From contig JAGOBH010000006.1 in the NCBI GenBank assembly GCA_017983495.1, positions 182,178 to 246,177 of the forward strand: a DNA stretch of 64,000 nt, given 5' to 3'. This document shows, in pieces, positions 44,964 through 54,770 of this stretch (position 1 is its first letter; each line of letters starts with the position of its first letter). A model generated the notes under the pieces. It was not told where the DNA came from. It searched no databases and was given only the letters and a program-made list of their open reading frames with translations. The DNA comes from Pyrinomonadaceae bacterium. Lineage in GTDB: Bacteria > Acidobacteriota > Blastocatellia > Pyrinomonadales > Pyrinomonadaceae. Made by a program: the position numbers and the translations under genes.

Positions 44964-46778
44964 ATGTCCCAAAAGAGCGTTATCTCCAGATACTTTGTGG
45001 CAATTATATTGATGGCGTCTATGACGGCTCAATTTCTTGTCGTTCGTGGCCAGGATCTTGCCCCTTCCGAGAGCCTTGCCGGCGGAAGTGCATTTGTCTT
45101 TCGAAACGGCAGTAAGAAGCCGCAGGCAAGATTTGCTTCGGCTTATGCATTTCTTGGCGAGGCGGCCGGCGGCGGAGCGAAAGCTCAACGTACCAGTGCC
45201 CAAATTGCGGCGGCGGCAAAGAAACGCCGACTCGCGGCGATCGCTGCGCGCAAAAAGGCGGCGGTCGCAGCCGCAAATAAGAAGATCGCTCTTTCGAACA
45301 CACTCACCGCTAAAGCGGAGGCTAATCTCGATGCCGATCAAACTGACTTGGCGATTACCAACTTTCGGGCTGCGATCGTTCAAAACCCAAAGAACTCCAG
45401 GGCGGCAAACGGATTAAGCGACGCACTTACCGCTAAGGGGATCGAAGTTGCGGGATCTACGAATAACGAAGGAGCCATCGTTTACTTTGATGAAGCGATA
45501 AAGCTCGATAAGCAAAATGACGTCGCATTCGCAAAACTGGGAGCGATCTACGATAGTAAGAAGCAGCCCGACAAGGCAATCGCAAATTACGAGAAGGCAA
45601 TTGCGATCAACCCCGAACTCTCCACGCTGCAGGCTACGCTTGGACTCGTGTACATCGATGCAGGGGAAATAGCGAAAGCTGAAGCCTGCCTTAACAAAGC
45701 AACAGCCGCCGGGGCTGACACGATCGATACGCGTTATCTCCGTGGGCTGGTTTTGTTCAAGCAGAATAATAACGTCGAGGCTATCGCTGCTTTTGATCGG
45801 GTGATCGAACTTGACGGCCGCAACGTAATGGCAAATTTCTATCGCGGCCAAGCGATCAGCCGAATGGAGCGAAATGATGCCGCTGTCGCTGCGTTTAAGA
45901 AAACTCTTGAGATCGAGCCCGGGTTCGCTCCGGCTTCATTCGAGCTGGGGGTTACTTATTACAATATGGGCGACTATAACGGTGCTGTAGCGGCATATCA
46001 GCAGACCATCAAGAATGATCCGTCGAATGCACAGGCTCATGCTAATTTGGCCAGTACTTACCGCCAATTGGAACGATATGAAGAAGCAAACGCCGAATAC
46101 AAGATCGCATCTGAAACAATAAAGACGCCTGAACTCTACAGTGAATGGGGCTATTGTCTTGGAAAAGCCAAAGAGTGGGACAAATCGGTTGCCCGGTTGC
46201 AGACGGCTCGGGAGATGAGCCCTACCGCCGTCGATGATTCAAATATGGGTTGGGCGTACTACAATTCTGGCAATGCTAAGGCCGAGGCCAAGGACACGGC
46301 TGGTGCGAAGGCTGACTACGAGATGGGCAAATCGTACTTACAAAAGGCGGTCGAGCGGGATCCGAAGCTTGACGCTGCGTACCTGAATCTGGGATCGACC
46401 TACAATGGGCTTGGAGATTATGCCGCTGCAGTAAATTCGCTAAAGGTAGCTGTTGGTCTTCGTCAGAACTGGGTGATCGCTATCAATCAATTGGGAATGG
46501 GATACCGCGGGTTGAACGACCTGAATAATGCCGTGGCTACATTCAAGCGAGCAGTTGATATCGATGGAAGCAATCGATACGGCCTCTTTAATCTTGGCGA
46601 AGCTTATAATGCGAGCGGAAACAAAAAAGAGGCAAAGAAGATCAATGATAAATTAAAGAAGATCGATCCGGCACTGGCGACGACGCTCGACGGCATCTTT
46701 TCAGGCAAAGTAGTCGTGGATGCGGCCAAACAAAAGGTGATAAATAAGATCCCGAAGGTGCCTCGTATCCCCTATTAA
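44964..46778 (+). CDS. Secreted TPR-repeat protein B (paralog of A)
   Basis: A 604-residue exported protein with GAGGTG before the ATG and a TATAAT at 44936-44941, 28 bases upstream. The signal peptide ends near VVRG, and the mature start GGSAFVFRN is shared with protein A. An Ala/Lys/Arg-rich basic helix follows (AAKKRRLAAIAARKKAAVAAANKKIALS, residues ~75-105), then about ten TPR units to residue ~590. The C-terminus is basic (AKQKVINKIPKVPRIPY). The basic segment differs from protein A and might contact wall polymers or nucleic acid. Role unknown. A strong terminator lies 20 bases after the stop. Confidence 0.87.
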   Translation: MSQKSVISRYFVAIILMASMTAQFLVVRGQDLAPSESLAGGSAFVFRNGSKKPQARFASAYAFLGEAAGGGAKAQRTSAQIAAAAKKRRLAAIAARKKAAVAAANKKIALSNTLTAKAEANLDADQTDLAITNFRAAIVQNPKNSRAANGLSDALTAKGIEVAGSTNNEGAIVYFDEAIKLDKQNDVAFAKLGAIYDSKKQPDKAIANYEKAIAINPELSTLQATLGLVYIDAGEIAKAEACLNKATAAGADTIDTRYLRGLVLFKQNNNVEAIAAFDRVIELDGRNVMANFYRGQAISRMERNDAAVAAFKKTLEIEPGFAPASFELGVTYYNMGDYNGAVAAYQQTIKNDPSNAQAHANLASTYRQLERYEEANAEYKIASETIKTPELYSEWGYCLGKAKEWDKSVARLQTAREMSPTAVDDSNMGWAYYNSGNAKAEAKDTAGAKADYEMGKSYLQKAVERDPKLDAAYLNLGSTYNGLGDYAAAVNSLKVAVGLRQNWVIAINQLGMGYRGLNDLNNAVATFKRAVDIDGSNRYGLFNLGEAYNASGNKKEAKKINDKLKKIDPALATTLDGIFSGKVVVDAAKQKVINKIPKVPRIPY

Positions 46779-46798
46779 GCGGCAAGCAGCGTGAATCG

Positions 46799-46831
46799 AA
46801 AAAGTGCGGTTATATCGACCGCACTTTTTTT
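46799..46831 (+). terminator. Intrinsic terminator directly upstream of carB
   Basis: A 12-bp perfect stem: AAAAAGTGCGGT (46799-46810) and ACCGCACTTTTT (46818-46829), loop TATATCG, then more T. It ends the TPR protein B transcript. Confidence 0.92.
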
Positions 46832-46832
46832 G

Positions 46833-46838
46833 TATAAT
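46833..46838 (+). promoter_or_regulatory. Putative -10 element of carB
   Basis: A perfect TATAAT directly after the terminator's T-run, 13 bases before the carB ATG. The -35 position falls inside the terminator stem (TTATAT, weak), so the promoter is only partly supported. It predicts a leader of about 7 bases. Confidence 0.5.
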
Positions 46839-46851
46839 CAAAAGTTTAGAA

Positions 46852-49800
46852 ATGCCTAGACGCGACGATATCCACAAGATCTTGATCATCGGTTCGGGGC
46901 CAATCGTTATTGGCCAAGCCTGCGAATTCGATTATTCCGGTACCCAGGCCTGCAGAGCTTTGAAACAAGAGGGCTATGAGGTCGTGCTGGTCAATTCCAA
47001 TCCGGCGACGATCATGACCGACCCTGAGATCGCGGATCACACCTACATTGAGCCACTCACGCTGGAAACAGCAACGGCGATCATCGAGAAAGAGCGTCCC
47101 GACGCACTTCTGCCAACGGTCGGTGGCCAGACCGGACTCAATTTATCGGTCGAACTCTACGAAGCAGGAGTGCTTGAGAAGTTTGGAGTCAAGCTGATCG
47201 GGGCAAACATCAACGCCATCAAAGTCGGTGAGGATCGCGAGTTATTTCGCGAGGCAATGGACGAGATCGGCATCCAGAGTGCAAAAGGTGGGTTTGCACA
47301 CACCTGGGAAGAGGCAAGCAAAATCGTTGACGAGATCGGCTATCCCGCGATCATACGTCCCAGTTTCACCCTCGGCGGAACCGGGGGGGGCACGGCATAT
47401 AACCCGGCCGAATTCGAAGAGATCGCGAAAGGCGGACTTGCTGCGTCACCGAACTCGCAGATCCTCGTTGAAGAGTCGATACTCGGTTGGAAAGAATATG
47501 AACTTGAGGTCATGCGTGACCTGAATGACAATGTCGTAATAATTTGTTCGATCGAGAATTTTGACCCAATGGGCGTGCATACCGGCGATTCGATCACGGT
47601 TGCTCCGGCCCAGACCCTTACCGACAGGGAATATCAGACGCTTCGTGACATGTCCAAGGCGTGTATCCGGAGAGTTGGCGTGGAAACAGGCGGTTCTAAC
47701 ATCCAGTTCGCTGTGAATCCGGAGAACGGTGACATTCGCATTATCGAGATGAACCCGCGGGTCTCGCGATCGTCGGCTCTTGCCTCCAAGGCAACGGGGT
47801 TTCCGATCGCTAAGATAGCAGCGAAACTCGCCGTTGGTTATACGCTCGACGAGATCCCAAACGACATCACTAAAATGACCCCGGCGTCTTTTGAACCGAC
47901 GATCGATTACGTCGTCACGAAAATACCGAAATGGGCGTTCGAGAAATTTCCCGGAGCCGAAGACGTTCTTGGAACACAGATGAAATCTGTGGGTGAAGTA
48001 ATGGCGATCGGCCGTACTTTTAAGGAATCTTTGTTTAAGGGATTACGCTCATTAGAAGCGGTTAAACCATTGCGTCTAAAAGACGTGCCTGATGCCGAGT
48101 TGCAGCGGAAACTCGCTCGTCCCAACTCCCAGCGATTTTCCTATATCACGTACGCTCTGCAGATTGGATACTCCATTGAGGAGATCTATCGACTGACGAA
48201 GATCGATCGGTGGTTCCTGGATCAGTTAAAGCAAGTGATGGACCTGCAGACAGAGATCGAAGGTAAGGGTTTCGATCTAATATCAAACGAAACGCTTCGG
48301 ACGGCTAAGGAATTTGGCCTTTCGGACCGCAGACTGCACTCCCTGACCGGCATTCTTGAAAATGAGATACGTGAATACAGGAAAGACCAAGGTATTACCC
48401 CGGTGTACAAAAGGGTTGACACTTGCGGAGCCGAGTTCGAATCATTCACGCCTTATCTCTATTCAACGTATGAAGAAGAATGTGAGGCGGAGCCTTCTAA
48501 GCGTAAGAAGATAATGATCTTAGGCTCGGGGCCAAATCGAATCGGACAAGGCATTGAATTCGATTATTGCTGCTGTCATGCAAGTTTTGCTCTACGTGAT
48601 GCGGACTTTGAAACGATAATGGTGAATTGTAATCCAGAGACCGTATCGACTGATTACGACACCTCGGACCGCCTGTACTTTGAGCCCCTGACCTTCGAAG
48701 ATGTAATGAACATTGTCGATGTCGAAAAGCCCGATGGCGTGATCGTGCAGTTTGGGGGACAGACACCTTTGAATCTTGCCGATCGATTGCATGATGCGGG
48801 CGTTCCAATAATCGGCACGTCGCCCGATTCGATAGACCTTGCGGAAGACCGCAAACGTTTTGGGGAGCTACTTGCTGAACTGAACATCCCGTGCCCCGAT
48901 AATTCGAGTGTCACCTCAGCTGAACAGGCCAAAGTTGTTGCAAATAATATAGGTTACCCGATCGTTGTGCGACCTAGCTTTGTGCTGGGTGGACGTGCAA
49001 TGGCAATCGTGTATGACGACGAATCTTTAGATGATTACATGCGGTCCGCGGTAGACGCTTCGCCTGAGAAGCCTATCCTTATCGACAAGTTTCTAGAGCG
49101 TGCCTCGGAAATAGACGTGGATGCACTGGCGGATGAGGACACCGTGGTGATCGCGGGGATACAGGGACATATCGAAGAAGCCGGGATTCACTCCGGCGAT
49201 TCGTCGAGTGTGCTTCCCGCCCAAAAGATCGCTCCCGAACACCTCGAGACTATCCAGCATTACACCCGATTGCTTGCACAGGCTTTAAGGGTGAAGGGAT
49301 TGATGAATATTCAGTTCGCTATCAAAGATGACAGGGTTTACGTACTTGAGGTAAATCCTCGTGCGTCGAGAACGGTGCCTTTCGTAGCCAAAGCGACTGG
49401 TGTTCCGATCGCTAAGATCGCATCGCTCGTCATGGCCGGTCACAAGCCTCTGGCTGATTTCCGATTACCCGAAGTTTTGCCGGTTCCAAAGATCTTTGTT
49501 AAATCGCCTGTTTTCCCGTTCAAGAAATTCGCAGGTGTCGATCCCATACTTGGCCCTGAAATGCACTCAACCGGAGAGGTCATGGGAGTTGGGAATACGT
49601 TTGGTGAGGCGTACGGTAAAGCGATGGAAGGTGCCGGTCTGCGACTGCCCTTGAGTGGAAAGGCATTTATTTCAGTTAACCAGGATGATAAGGGCCAGGC
49701 TGTAGTGCTTGCACGGCGGCTAAGTAAACTCGGCTTTAAGCTTGTCGCCACTTATGGAACAGCGATCCGCCTCAGAGAGGTGGGTCTGGTCTGCGAATCG

Positions 49801-50073
49801 GTTTTCAAGGTGAACGAGGGCCGCCCAAACATCGCTGACTTGATCAAGCAGGGAGAGATTGCGCTGATCATCAACACGCCCCTGGGTAAGACTTCGCATT
49901 TTGACGAAAAGGCGATCCGCAAGGCGGCGCTGCAATTCAACGTCCCGTGTGTAACCACGATTACTGGAGCTGAGGCTTTGGTGGAAGCGATCAGTACAAA
50001 GATGTCAGAGGCCCGTGTTTCTGTTCGAAGTTTGCAGGAGATCCATCGTGTTGGCGAAGCAGCTACATCGTAA
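46852..50073 (+). CDS. carB: Carbamoyl-phosphate synthase large subunit
   Basis: Makes carbamoyl phosphate from bicarbonate, ATP and ammonia for arginine and pyrimidines. Starts at the ATG at 46852 ([25 protein letters not shown]...), 1073 residues, the normal size. It holds two tandem carboxyphosphate/carbamate ATP-grasp halves, seen as [19 protein letters not shown] and [19 protein letters not shown], each with its own [30 protein letters not shown] and [21 protein letters not shown] motifs. The last ~130 residues are the allosteric MGS-like domain ([17 protein letters not shown]). The glutaminase subunit carA is not in the window. It is followed by the cyanophycin genes, whose polymer contains arginine. 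Confidence 0.95.
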   Translation: MPRRDDIHKILIIGSGPIVIGQACEFDYSGTQACRALKQEGYEVVLVNSNPATIMTDPEIADHTYIEPLTLETATAIIEKERPDALLPTVGGQTGLNLSVELYEAGVLEKFGVKLIGANINAIKVGEDRELFREAMDEIGIQSAKGGFAHTWEEASKIVDEIGYPAIIRPSFTLGGTGGGTAYNPAEFEEIAKGGLAASPNSQILVEESILGWKEYELEVMRDLNDNVVIICSIENFDPMGVHTGDSITVAPAQTLTDREYQTLRDMSKACIRRVGVETGGSNIQFAVNPENGDIRIIEMNPRVSRSSALASKATGFPIAKIAAKLAVGYTLDEIPNDITKMTPASFEPTIDYVVTKIPKWAFEKFPGAEDVLGTQMKSVGEVMAIGRTFKESLFKGLRSLEAVKPLRLKDVPDAELQRKLARPNSQRFSYITYALQIGYSIEEIYRLTKIDRWFLDQLKQVMDLQTEIEGKGFDLISNETLRTAKEFGLSDRRLHSLTGILENEIREYRKDQGITPVYKRVDTCGAEFESFTPYLYSTYEEECEAEPSKRKKIMILGSGPNRIGQGIEFDYCCCHASFALRDADFETIMVNCNPETVSTDYDTSDRLYFEPLTFEDVMNIVDVEKPDGVIVQFGGQTPLNLADRLHDAGVPIIGTSPDSIDLAEDRKRFGELLAELNIPCPDNSSVTSAEQAKVVANNIGYPIVVRPSFVLGGRAMAIVYDDESLDDYMRSAVDASPEKPILIDKFLERASEIDVDALADEDTVVIAGIQGHIEEAGIHSGDSSSVLPAQKIAPEHLETIQHYTRLLAQALRVKGLMNIQFAIKDDRVYVLEVNPRASRTVPFVAKATGVPIAKIASLVMAGHKPLADFRLPEVLPVPKIFVKSPVFPFKKFAGVDPILGPEMHSTGEVMGVGNTFGEAYGKAMEGAGLRLPLSGKAFISVNQDDKGQAVVLARRLSKLGFKLVATYGTAIRLREVGLVCESVFKVNEGRPNIADLIKQGEIALIINTPLGKTSHFDEKAIRKAALQFNVPCVTTITGAEALVEAISTKMSEARVSVRSLQEIHRVGEAATS

Positions 50074-50181
50074 TGGCCTATTTTGTGCGAGGTACTATTG
50101 ATTCCCAAATCTTGACCTATTCAGCACTTTACAATAAGTTAAAGTAAAGCTTTCTAAAATTTAGCAGCAATAAATCTAACA

Positions 50182-51036
50182 ATGAGTGAAACGCATGATC
50201 GCGAGATCATTGGTGGGCATCTACTTGTCATCGGCGGGGCAGAGGACAAATACAACGAACGCCGCATTTTGAAGAAGTTTCTTGAGCTGGCAGGCGGCGA
50301 AAAGGCTGAGATATTAATCGTGCCGGTAGCATCTGATTTTCCCGAATTTGCCGCAGATGTCTATACCCAAGCCTTTAGAAACATCGGCGTGGCAAATCCA
50401 CGAGTTTTACGGGCTACTTCTCGGCAGGACGTTGCACACGCCGATGTAGATAAGCTCCTGGATGGCGTGACTGGGGTATTTATGACCGGTGGCGATCAGA
50501 TGCGACTTGTGTCGCTTCTGGGGGGAACCAAGCTCGCTGAGCGGATGCGTAAGATGGTTCGCGACACCAATGTTGTGATGGCGGGCACCAGTGCCGGAGC
50601 TGCAGCAATGAGCACTTCAATGATCGTACGCGGCGACGCGAGTTCACACCCCCACAAAAATGCGGTCAAGCTAAGTCCGGGACTTGGGTTTCTCAAGAAC
50701 ATCATTATCGATCAGCATTTTTCTGAGCGGGGGCGTATCAGCCGATTGATAACCGCAGTTTCCTATAACCCATACAATCTTGGTATCGGTATCGATGAAA
50801 ACACTGCGATCATTTTGGATGGTAAAGGAGTACTTGAGGTTTTCGGCCAGGGGTCGACGACTATTGTCGATGGCTCAGAGATAACTTTTAATGAGATTGC
50901 GGAAGTTGCTGATAATGAAGCATTTAGTATTTGCGGCGTTCAGTTTCATGTTTTACGTGATGGTTTGGTCTATAACTATCTCGACAGGCATCCGATACAA
51001 CCAACCAATGAGTTTTTGCTACCCGACCTTGGCTAG
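50182..51036 (+). CDS. cphB: Cyanophycinase
   Basis: A serine hydrolase (S51 family) that degrades cyanophycin to beta-Asp-Arg dipeptides. The 284 residues include GGHLLVIGGAEDKYNERRILKKFLEL at the start, FMTGGDQMRLVSLLGGTKL, the nucleophile Ser in VVMAGTSAGAAAMS, IIIDQHFSERGRISRLI (the catalytic His region), and GIGIDENTAIILDG. All are characteristic. It lacks a signal peptide, so the enzyme is cytoplasmic. It lies 51 bases before cphA in the same direction. No ribosome site is evident before the ATG, and the 108-base gap after carB is A/T-rich. Confidence 0.93.
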   Translation: MSETHDREIIGGHLLVIGGAEDKYNERRILKKFLELAGGEKAEILIVPVASDFPEFAADVYTQAFRNIGVANPRVLRATSRQDVAHADVDKLLDGVTGVFMTGGDQMRLVSLLGGTKLAERMRKMVRDTNVVMAGTSAGAAAMSTSMIVRGDASSHPHKNAVKLSPGLGFLKNIIIDQHFSERGRISRLITAVSYNPYNLGIGIDENTAIILDGKGVLEVFGQGSTTIVDGSEITFNEIAEVADNEAFSICGVQFHVLRDGLVYNYLDRHPIQPTNEFLLPDLG

Positions 51037-51087
51037 CAATTGATGAGCAATTCATAACCTGCTTCAAACAGAACTGACATCATCCAT

Positions 51088-53733
51088 ATGGAAATTTTAG
51101 AGATACGTACACTTCGAGGGCCCAATTACTGGAGCGGATATTGGAAAAAGCTGATCATAATGCGGCTAGATATCGGCGACTATGAGGATAAGCCGACTAA
51201 CAAGATCAAGGGATTTTACGAGAGGCTGATCGATGTGATGCCATCCCTGATCACTCACGGTTGCAGTTATGGGGAAGAAGGCGGCTTCCTTAAGCGAGTC
51301 GAGGAGGGAACTTGGGCTGGGCACGCGATCGAGCATATCGCCCTCGAACTGCAGACACTGGCGGGGATGGAAACCGGTTATGGCCGAACGCGTGAGACTG
51401 GTGAGAAGGGCATCTACAACGTAGTTTACAGCTATCTTGAAGAAGAGGTTGGACGATTCGCTGGACGGACGGCGGTTCGCTTGTGGCTTGATCTGGCCGA
51501 AGGCAGGTCCATCGAAGAGATCAGGGTGGGGATCGCGAACGACATTCAGGAAATGCGCGAGGTTCGCGAAGATGTTCGCTTTGGGCCATCCACCGGTTCG
51601 CTCGTTGATGAGGCGATACATCGAGATATTCCATATATCCGGCTGAACGATCAATCACTTGTTCAACTTGGCTATGGTGTCTATCAAAAGCGGATACAGG
51701 CTACAACCACCGTCAACACGAACATGATCTCCGTTGACATCGCCGGTAATAAGCACGCGACCAAAAAACTCCTTGGTGACATGGGCGTACCGGTGCCGAG
51801 AGGATTTCGTATCCGTGACATCGAAGAACTTGAAGATACGCTTGATAGCGTCGGCTTTCCGGTGGTTATCAAACCCCTTGATGGCAACCATGGAAACGGC
51901 GCTACGGTAGGTATCAAGACGCTTGAAGATGCCAAGATCGCATGGGAGAAGGCAAAGGAGTATTCCCGGTACATTATTGTTGAAAAGCAATTGATCGGCG
52001 AGGATTTCAGAGCTCTGGTTGTGAATAACCGCCTGATAGCTGTAGCCGAGCGTGTTCCGGCACATGTGGTCGGCGACGGAAAAAACTCTATCCAAAAGCT
52101 GATAGACAAGACAAACGAAGATCCGCGTCGTGGATACGGCCACGAAAATGTACTAACACAAATAGACATTGATAATCAGACGCTTCGATGCATCAGAAAG
52201 GCCGGTTATGAACTGGAAAGCGTTCTGAAAAAGGGTGAGCGGCTCGACCTCAAGACTACTGCGAACATTTCGACAGGTGGTACCGCGATCGATCGTACCG
52301 ACGAGGTTCATCCCGAGAACGTATTTTTATTTGAACGAATTGCGAAGATAATTGGGCTGGATGTTGCCGGCGTTGACGTTATCGCTCCGAATGTGAGCGA
52401 GCCGTTGAGTGAAAACGGTGGTGGTATTATTGAAGTAAATGCCGCACCCGGCTTCAGGATGCATCTTTCTCCGAGTGAGGGAATTGGTCGCAATGTGGCT
52501 GAGCATGTAATCGATATGCTTTTCCCGCCGGGAACTCCATCGCGAATTCCGATCATTTCGATAACCGGGACGAACGGTAAAACGACCACTACGCGTCTTA
52601 TTGCTCACATTCTCAAAAACAGCGGCCGGACGGTTGGATTTACAACGACGGATGGAACATACATCGGCAACCAACAGATCACAGCCGGTGACAATACCGG
52701 CCCTGTTTCTGCACAACTTGTGCTTAAAGATCCGACGGTAGATGTTGCCGTGCTCGAAACGGCTCGTGGCGGCATTATTCGCTCGGGCCTGGGCTTTGAT
52801 AACTGTGATATCGGCGTAGTGATGAATGTTGCTGCCGATCACTTGGGACTAAAAGACGTAAACACGCTCGAAGATCTCGCACGTGTGAAATCCGTTGTTC
52901 CGCGTTCGGTATCAAAGAAGGGGTACGCAGTTCTGAATGCCGAAGACCCTTTAGTTTACAAAATGAAAGAGCTTGTCGACGGGAAGGTCGTTTGTTTCTC
53001 CATGGACGAAAACAATCCGACCATTAAACGCCGAGCCGAGCGTGGCCGCGTTTCGTGCGTTTACGAAAATGGCTATATAACGATACTTAAAGGTAAGTGG
53101 AAAGTACGTATCGAGAAAGCGACAAATGTTCCTTTGACCTACGGAGGGCGTGCAGAATTCATGATCCAGAATGTGCTGGCCGCTACACTAGCGTGTTTTG
53201 TTCACGGGGTTTCGTTAGAGGATCTAAGAACAGGGTTGACGACCTTTAATGCGGGAACCGCTCAAACCCCAGGACGACTCAATTTTGTCGAGGTTGGTGA
53301 CGTTACAGTGCTGATGGATTACGCTCATAACCCTGCAGGCCTCAGAGGTTTAGCGAGCTTTATCTCGAAACTGCCTAACAAATACCGAACGTGTGTTATC
53401 AACGGTACCGGCGACCGGCGAGATGATGATATTCGCGAATTTGGCATGATCGCAGCCGATACATTCGATCGGATCGTTATTCGTCGCGGCAATTATCTCC
53501 GCGGGCGTGAACCGGAGGATCTATATCGCCTACTGCAAGAGGGAATGGCTAAGAGCAAAAATTCCCCGACGATCCGGGTTATTCCCGAAGGCCGGGACGC
53601 GATCCATCATGCGATCAAATACGGCCGGAAACATGAACTTGTCGTAACGCTTGCCGATCGCGTACCTGACGATATCAAATATGTTCAGGAATACCGCGAT
53701 CTTGTGAATGCGAAAAGGGACGGAGCGCAATAG
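51088..53733 (+). CDS. cphA: Cyanophycin synthetase
   Basis: A two-active-site ligase that builds cyanophycin (poly-Asp with Arg side chains), a nitrogen and carbon store. The 881-residue length is typical of CphA1. Residues ~1-160 form the N-terminal domain. About 215-475 is an ATP-grasp domain that adds Asp (HATKKLLGDMGVPVPRGFRI; GFPVVIKPLDGNHGNGATVGI; GGGIIEVNAAPGFRMH). From ~488 it is a Mur-ligase-like domain that adds Arg (SITGTNGKTTTTRLIAHIL; ETARGGIIRSGLGFDNCDIGVVMNVAADHLGL; DYAHNPAGL). All motifs look intact. Together with cphB and the convergent isoaspartyl peptidase, the window holds synthesis and full breakdown. Confidence 0.96.
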   Translation: MEILEIRTLRGPNYWSGYWKKLIIMRLDIGDYEDKPTNKIKGFYERLIDVMPSLITHGCSYGEEGGFLKRVEEGTWAGHAIEHIALELQTLAGMETGYGRTRETGEKGIYNVVYSYLEEEVGRFAGRTAVRLWLDLAEGRSIEEIRVGIANDIQEMREVREDVRFGPSTGSLVDEAIHRDIPYIRLNDQSLVQLGYGVYQKRIQATTTVNTNMISVDIAGNKHATKKLLGDMGVPVPRGFRIRDIEELEDTLDSVGFPVVIKPLDGNHGNGATVGIKTLEDAKIAWEKAKEYSRYIIVEKQLIGEDFRALVVNNRLIAVAERVPAHVVGDGKNSIQKLIDKTNEDPRRGYGHENVLTQIDIDNQTLRCIRKAGYELESVLKKGERLDLKTTANISTGGTAIDRTDEVHPENVFLFERIAKIIGLDVAGVDVIAPNVSEPLSENGGGIIEVNAAPGFRMHLSPSEGIGRNVAEHVIDMLFPPGTPSRIPIISITGTNGKTTTTRLIAHILKNSGRTVGFTTTDGTYIGNQQITAGDNTGPVSAQLVLKDPTVDVAVLETARGGIIRSGLGFDNCDIGVVMNVAADHLGLKDVNTLEDLARVKSVVPRSVSKKGYAVLNAEDPLVYKMKELVDGKVVCFSMDENNPTIKRRAERGRVSCVYENGYITILKGKWKVRIEKATNVPLTYGGRAEFMIQNVLAATLACFVHGVSLEDLRTGLTTFNAGTAQTPGRLNFVEVGDVTVLMDYAHNPAGLRGLASFISKLPNKYRTCVINGTGDRRDDDIREFGMIAADTFDRIVIRRGNYLRGREPEDLYRLLQEGMAKSKNSPTIRVIPEGRDAIHHAIKYGRKHELVVTLADRVPDDIKYVQEYRDLVNAKRDGAQ

Positions 53734-53741
53734 GCAACCAA

Positions 53742-54683
53742 TCACCTATAGATATCCACTTGGGCGTTTTCGTCGGAAGTGATCGTTGCCCGATACATTC
53801 CCTCAGAATTGAACGGAGTCGCGACGTTTCCTGAGGCATCAACTGCGATCATGCCGCCTTCGCCTTGTATCTTGGCGAACTGTGTAATGATCGCACTTGA
53901 CGCTTCGCTTAGACTTAGTCCTTGATATTTCATTCGAGCCGCGACGTCATAAGCTGCGACGCCACGCATAAAATACTCCCCGTGACCAGTACACGACACT
54001 GCGCATAATTTGTCTGCATAAGTTCCGGCACCGATAATTGCGGTGTCCCCAACCCTGCCAAATTTCTTGTTGGTCATGCCGCCGGTCGATGTTGCCGCGG
54101 CAAGCCGACCACTAGTATCGCAAGCAACGGCTCCGACCGTACCTATTGGTTTCAATGGCCCAGTCGATCCGGTGTCAGTGAGAGCATGATCCAATTGTAC
54201 GCGTCCAGAGACAATCGCTTCCTGTAGCTGAAGCCAGCGATGTTCGGTAAAAAAGTACTCGTCGGGTGCCGTCCCGACCCCCATCTGCTCAGCAAACTGG
54301 TTGGCACCATCACCTGCCAAAAGGACATGCTCCGTGTGTTCCATCACAAGCCTCGCCAGACGAACAGGATTCTTGATGTTCCTTATGAAAGCGACCGAGC
54401 CGGCACGAAAGGCTGCACCGTCCATGATCGAAGCATCCATCTCCTGTTCACCATCGTGAGTGAACACAGATCCGCGCCCGGCGTTAAAAAGCGGGAAATC
54501 CTCTAGCGAGCACACTGCCGCTTCCACAGCGTCGAGCGAACTACCGCCGTTTGTAAGGATGTCCCAGCCTGTTCTCAGTGCTGTCTCCAGACCGCTCCGA
54601 TATTCAACCTCAAGAGCCGGCGTCATTTGCGATCTAAAGATCGTCCCGGCTCCGCCGTGTATTGCAAGTGCCAACTTTCCCAT
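53742..54683 (-). CDS. iaaA: Isoaspartyl peptidase / L-asparaginase, plant-type (Ntn hydrolase)
   Basis: Cleaves beta-aspartyl dipeptides, including the beta-Asp-Arg released from cyanophycin, and asparagine. I start it at the ATG at 54683 with GAGGGGG upstream (an ATG at 54716 is not supported). The 313-residue precursor has AIHGGAGTIF at the N-terminus, FNAGRGSVFTHDGEQEMDASIMDG, and the autocleavage site with the nucleophile Thr in PIGTVGAVACDTSGRLAAATSTGGMTNK. GRVGDTAIIGAGTYAD and TGHGEYFMRGVAAYD line the substrate site. It is convergent with cphA, ending 8 bases from its stop and without a terminator between them. Confidence 0.93.
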   Translation of the reverse strand: MGKLALAIHGGAGTIFRSQMTPALEVEYRSGLETALRTGWDILTNGGSSLDAVEAAVCSLEDFPLFNAGRGSVFTHDGEQEMDASIMDGAAFRAGSVAFIRNIKNPVRLARLVMEHTEHVLLAGDGANQFAEQMGVGTAPDEYFFTEHRWLQLQEAIVSGRVQLDHALTDTGSTGPLKPIGTVGAVACDTSGRLAAATSTGGMTNKKFGRVGDTAIIGAGTYADKLCAVSCTGHGEYFMRGVAAYDVAARMKYQGLSLSEASSAIITQFAKIQGEGGMIAVDASGNVATPFNSEGMYRATITSDENAQVDIYR

Positions 54684-54770
54684 AATAAATCCCCCTCGAA
54701 ATGAGCGAAAAGACAAGAAACTCTATTTTATTCCTTTTTTCGACCTTTAGCGTGTTTCGCAAGCAGAATA

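Noticed and set aside
46804..46851. Upstream extension of carB
   Set aside because: The added residues come from the terminator hairpin region, and carB orthologs begin near PRRxDIxKILIIG.
50105..50130. TTGACC...TACAAT as a cphB promoter
   Set aside because: Spacing is only 12 bases, too short for a sigma-70 promoter; no alternative -10 with 16-18 base spacing is good.
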